Source of the DNA: Propionispira raffinosivorans DSM 20765
GTDB lineage: Bacteria; Bacillota; Negativicutes; Selenomonadales; Selenomonadaceae
Assembly (NCBI RefSeq): GCF_000381065.1
Contig: NZ_KB905857.1
Span: forward strand, 1 to 64,000
Reading direction: 5' to 3'
Length of the DNA stretch: 64,000 bases
Shown here: piece by piece, positions 63,195 through 64,000 of the stretch
Layout of the letters: each line of letters starts with the position of its first letter
How positions within the stretch are numbered: the stretch's first letter is position 1
Position numbers and translations under genes: made by a program
Notes under the pieces: model-generated
Database searches by the model: none
What the model was told of the DNA's origin: nothing
The model's input: the letters and a program-made list of their open reading frames with translations, nothing else

Positions 63195-64000
63195 TTATTT
63201 CTTTTTCATAATACTAAATACCAGTCGCGTACACAGTATGAGTGCTGCTATATAACCAAAAACGCCTAACAGTGGAATTTCCATAATTTTGGGCGTCATC
63301 TGTGTCGTGCAAATGATGCTTGAGCCTAAAAGCAGTGCCGAACTAATAATACCAACAATCAATTTATTGATCATCTTATCAACCTGTCGCAGCGGTTCTT
63401 CTGATCCCGTAAGATCAAAATTCACTTTTGTCTGCCCACTCATCGTCATTTTTAGAATATCCGATACTTGTTCCGGCAGGCGCATCGACTTGCGCAATAG
63501 GTTGTAACCATCTCGTTTTGCTTTTTCTATCTCTTCGCGCAGATCAAAATTCTTACGAAAATCAGCCTGCATATGGGTCGCAAAAATCTCAACAAAATGG
63601 ACATCCGGGCAACAAATTCGCATAACGCCTTCAATCGTAACGACGCCACGAGCAAACATACTAATTCCTGGTACGATCGCAATTTTATGCCGACTCAAAA
63701 TGGCTAAAATTTTACGAGCCAGCGGACCTAAATGCAGACTTGTAAAATCCAAGCCAACATATTCATTCATCATTGCATCGATATCTTCGTATAACCGCGT
63801 ATGATTAATACGCTCTTTTGGAACCCCTAAGGCTAAAACTGCGGCCTTCATCTCATATGTATCATTATTGACAACAGCAAAAACTGCTTTTTTGAGTGCC
63901 GCACGATCGCGCGTTGACAATCTTCCCATCATGCCAAGATCAAGCCAAACAATCTTTCCAGATCGAATCCAAATATTCCCAGGGTGGGGATCGGCGTGAA
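63195..64000 (-). CDS. UbiB/ABC1 (AarF) kinase-like protein, C-terminal part (cut by window edge)
   Basis: The frame continues to the window edge beyond the first internal Met; the edge reads HADPHPGNIWIRSGKI, then VWLDLGMMGRLS, the conserved nucleotide/metal loop of UbiB-type atypical kinases. The C-terminus carries two membrane helices (about the last 50 residues), as in UbiB. Family members support quinone or lipid biology; Firmicute members have no settled role. The N-terminal half lies outside the window. Confidence 0.9.
   Translation of the reverse strand, partial: HADPHPGNIWIRSGKIVWLDLGMMGRLSTRDRAALKKAVFAVVNNDTYEMKAAVLALGVPKERINHTRLYEDIDAMMNEYVGLDFTSLHLGPLARKILAILSRHKIAIVPGISMFARGVVTIEGVMRICCPDVHFVEIFATHMQADFRKNFDLREEIEKAKRDGYNLLRKSMRLPEQVSDILKMTMSGQTKVNFDLTGSEEPLRQVDKMINKLIVGIISSALLLGSSIICTTQMTPKIMEIPLLGVFGYIAALILCTRLVFSIMKKK

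Overview
The window looks like chromosome from a low-G+C Firmicute that has an outer membrane, most likely a member of the Negativicutes (Selenomonadales/Veillonellales type). The reasons are Firmicute-style regulation (a T-box leader, NiaR, a YcbA/YcbB-type two-component pair, TTGACA/TATAAT promoters, strong Shine-Dalgarno sequences), an anaerobe's pyruvate:ferredoxin oxidoreductase and flavodiiron protein, and an RND pump with its periplasmic adaptor. The genus cannot be fixed from the sequence alone.

Left part (1-15.5 kb): accessory DNA. An IS21-family element enters from the left edge (1-283) and is inserted in the 3' end of a serine-recombinase gene left by an older element. A second element of about 15 kb follows (505-15488). 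It is bounded by a 13-bp direct repeat identical to the 3' end of a tRNA-Arg(CCG) gene, and its own large serine recombinase reads into that tRNA. Its cargo is AT-rich and looks like a defence island: a membrane-anchored KAP P-loop NTPase, a secreted protein, a three-gene operon (class III nucleotide cyclase, a small protein that reads like an E2/UBC fold, a DUF3307 multi-pass membrane protein), an HTH protein with its own operator, a possible small RNA, an orphan DNA methyltransferase, a phage-style repressor switch, a DUF4041/T5orf172 protein and a DUF4258/YgiT toxin-antitoxin pair. No phage structural genes are present. The cyclase/E2-like/DUF3307 operon is the best candidate for an undescribed system. 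It resembles Pycsar or E2-bearing CBASS in logic but does not match either.

Middle part (15.6-35 kb): core metabolism. It holds niacin uptake with its regulator (niaP, niaR), a DcuC-like carrier with an M20 amidohydrolase and divergent LysR regulator, a tRNA cluster (Asn, Glu, Val), an M29 aminopeptidase, spermidine synthase, three of the four dTDP-rhamnose genes (rfbA, rfbC, rfbB), and a branched-chain amino acid operon ilvN-ilvC-leuC-leuD-leuB-ilvB read from a T-box leader with leucine-type (CTT) specifier candidates.

Right part (35-64 kb): an exported L-asparaginase and a DASS anion transporter stand opposite a YcbA/YcbB-like sensor/regulator pair. Next come a GH1 6-phospho-beta-glucosidase with a divergent RpiR regulator preceded by a structured leader, nifJ, an amino acid permease, an orphan flagellin, TctA/TctB without TctC plus an AbrB-type permease, an RND pump with adaptor, an SGNH hydrolase, a flavodiiron protein, RidA, a uracil/xanthine permease, AroH chorismate mutase, a HAD phosphatase and the C-terminal half of a UbiB/ABC1 kinase cut by the window edge.
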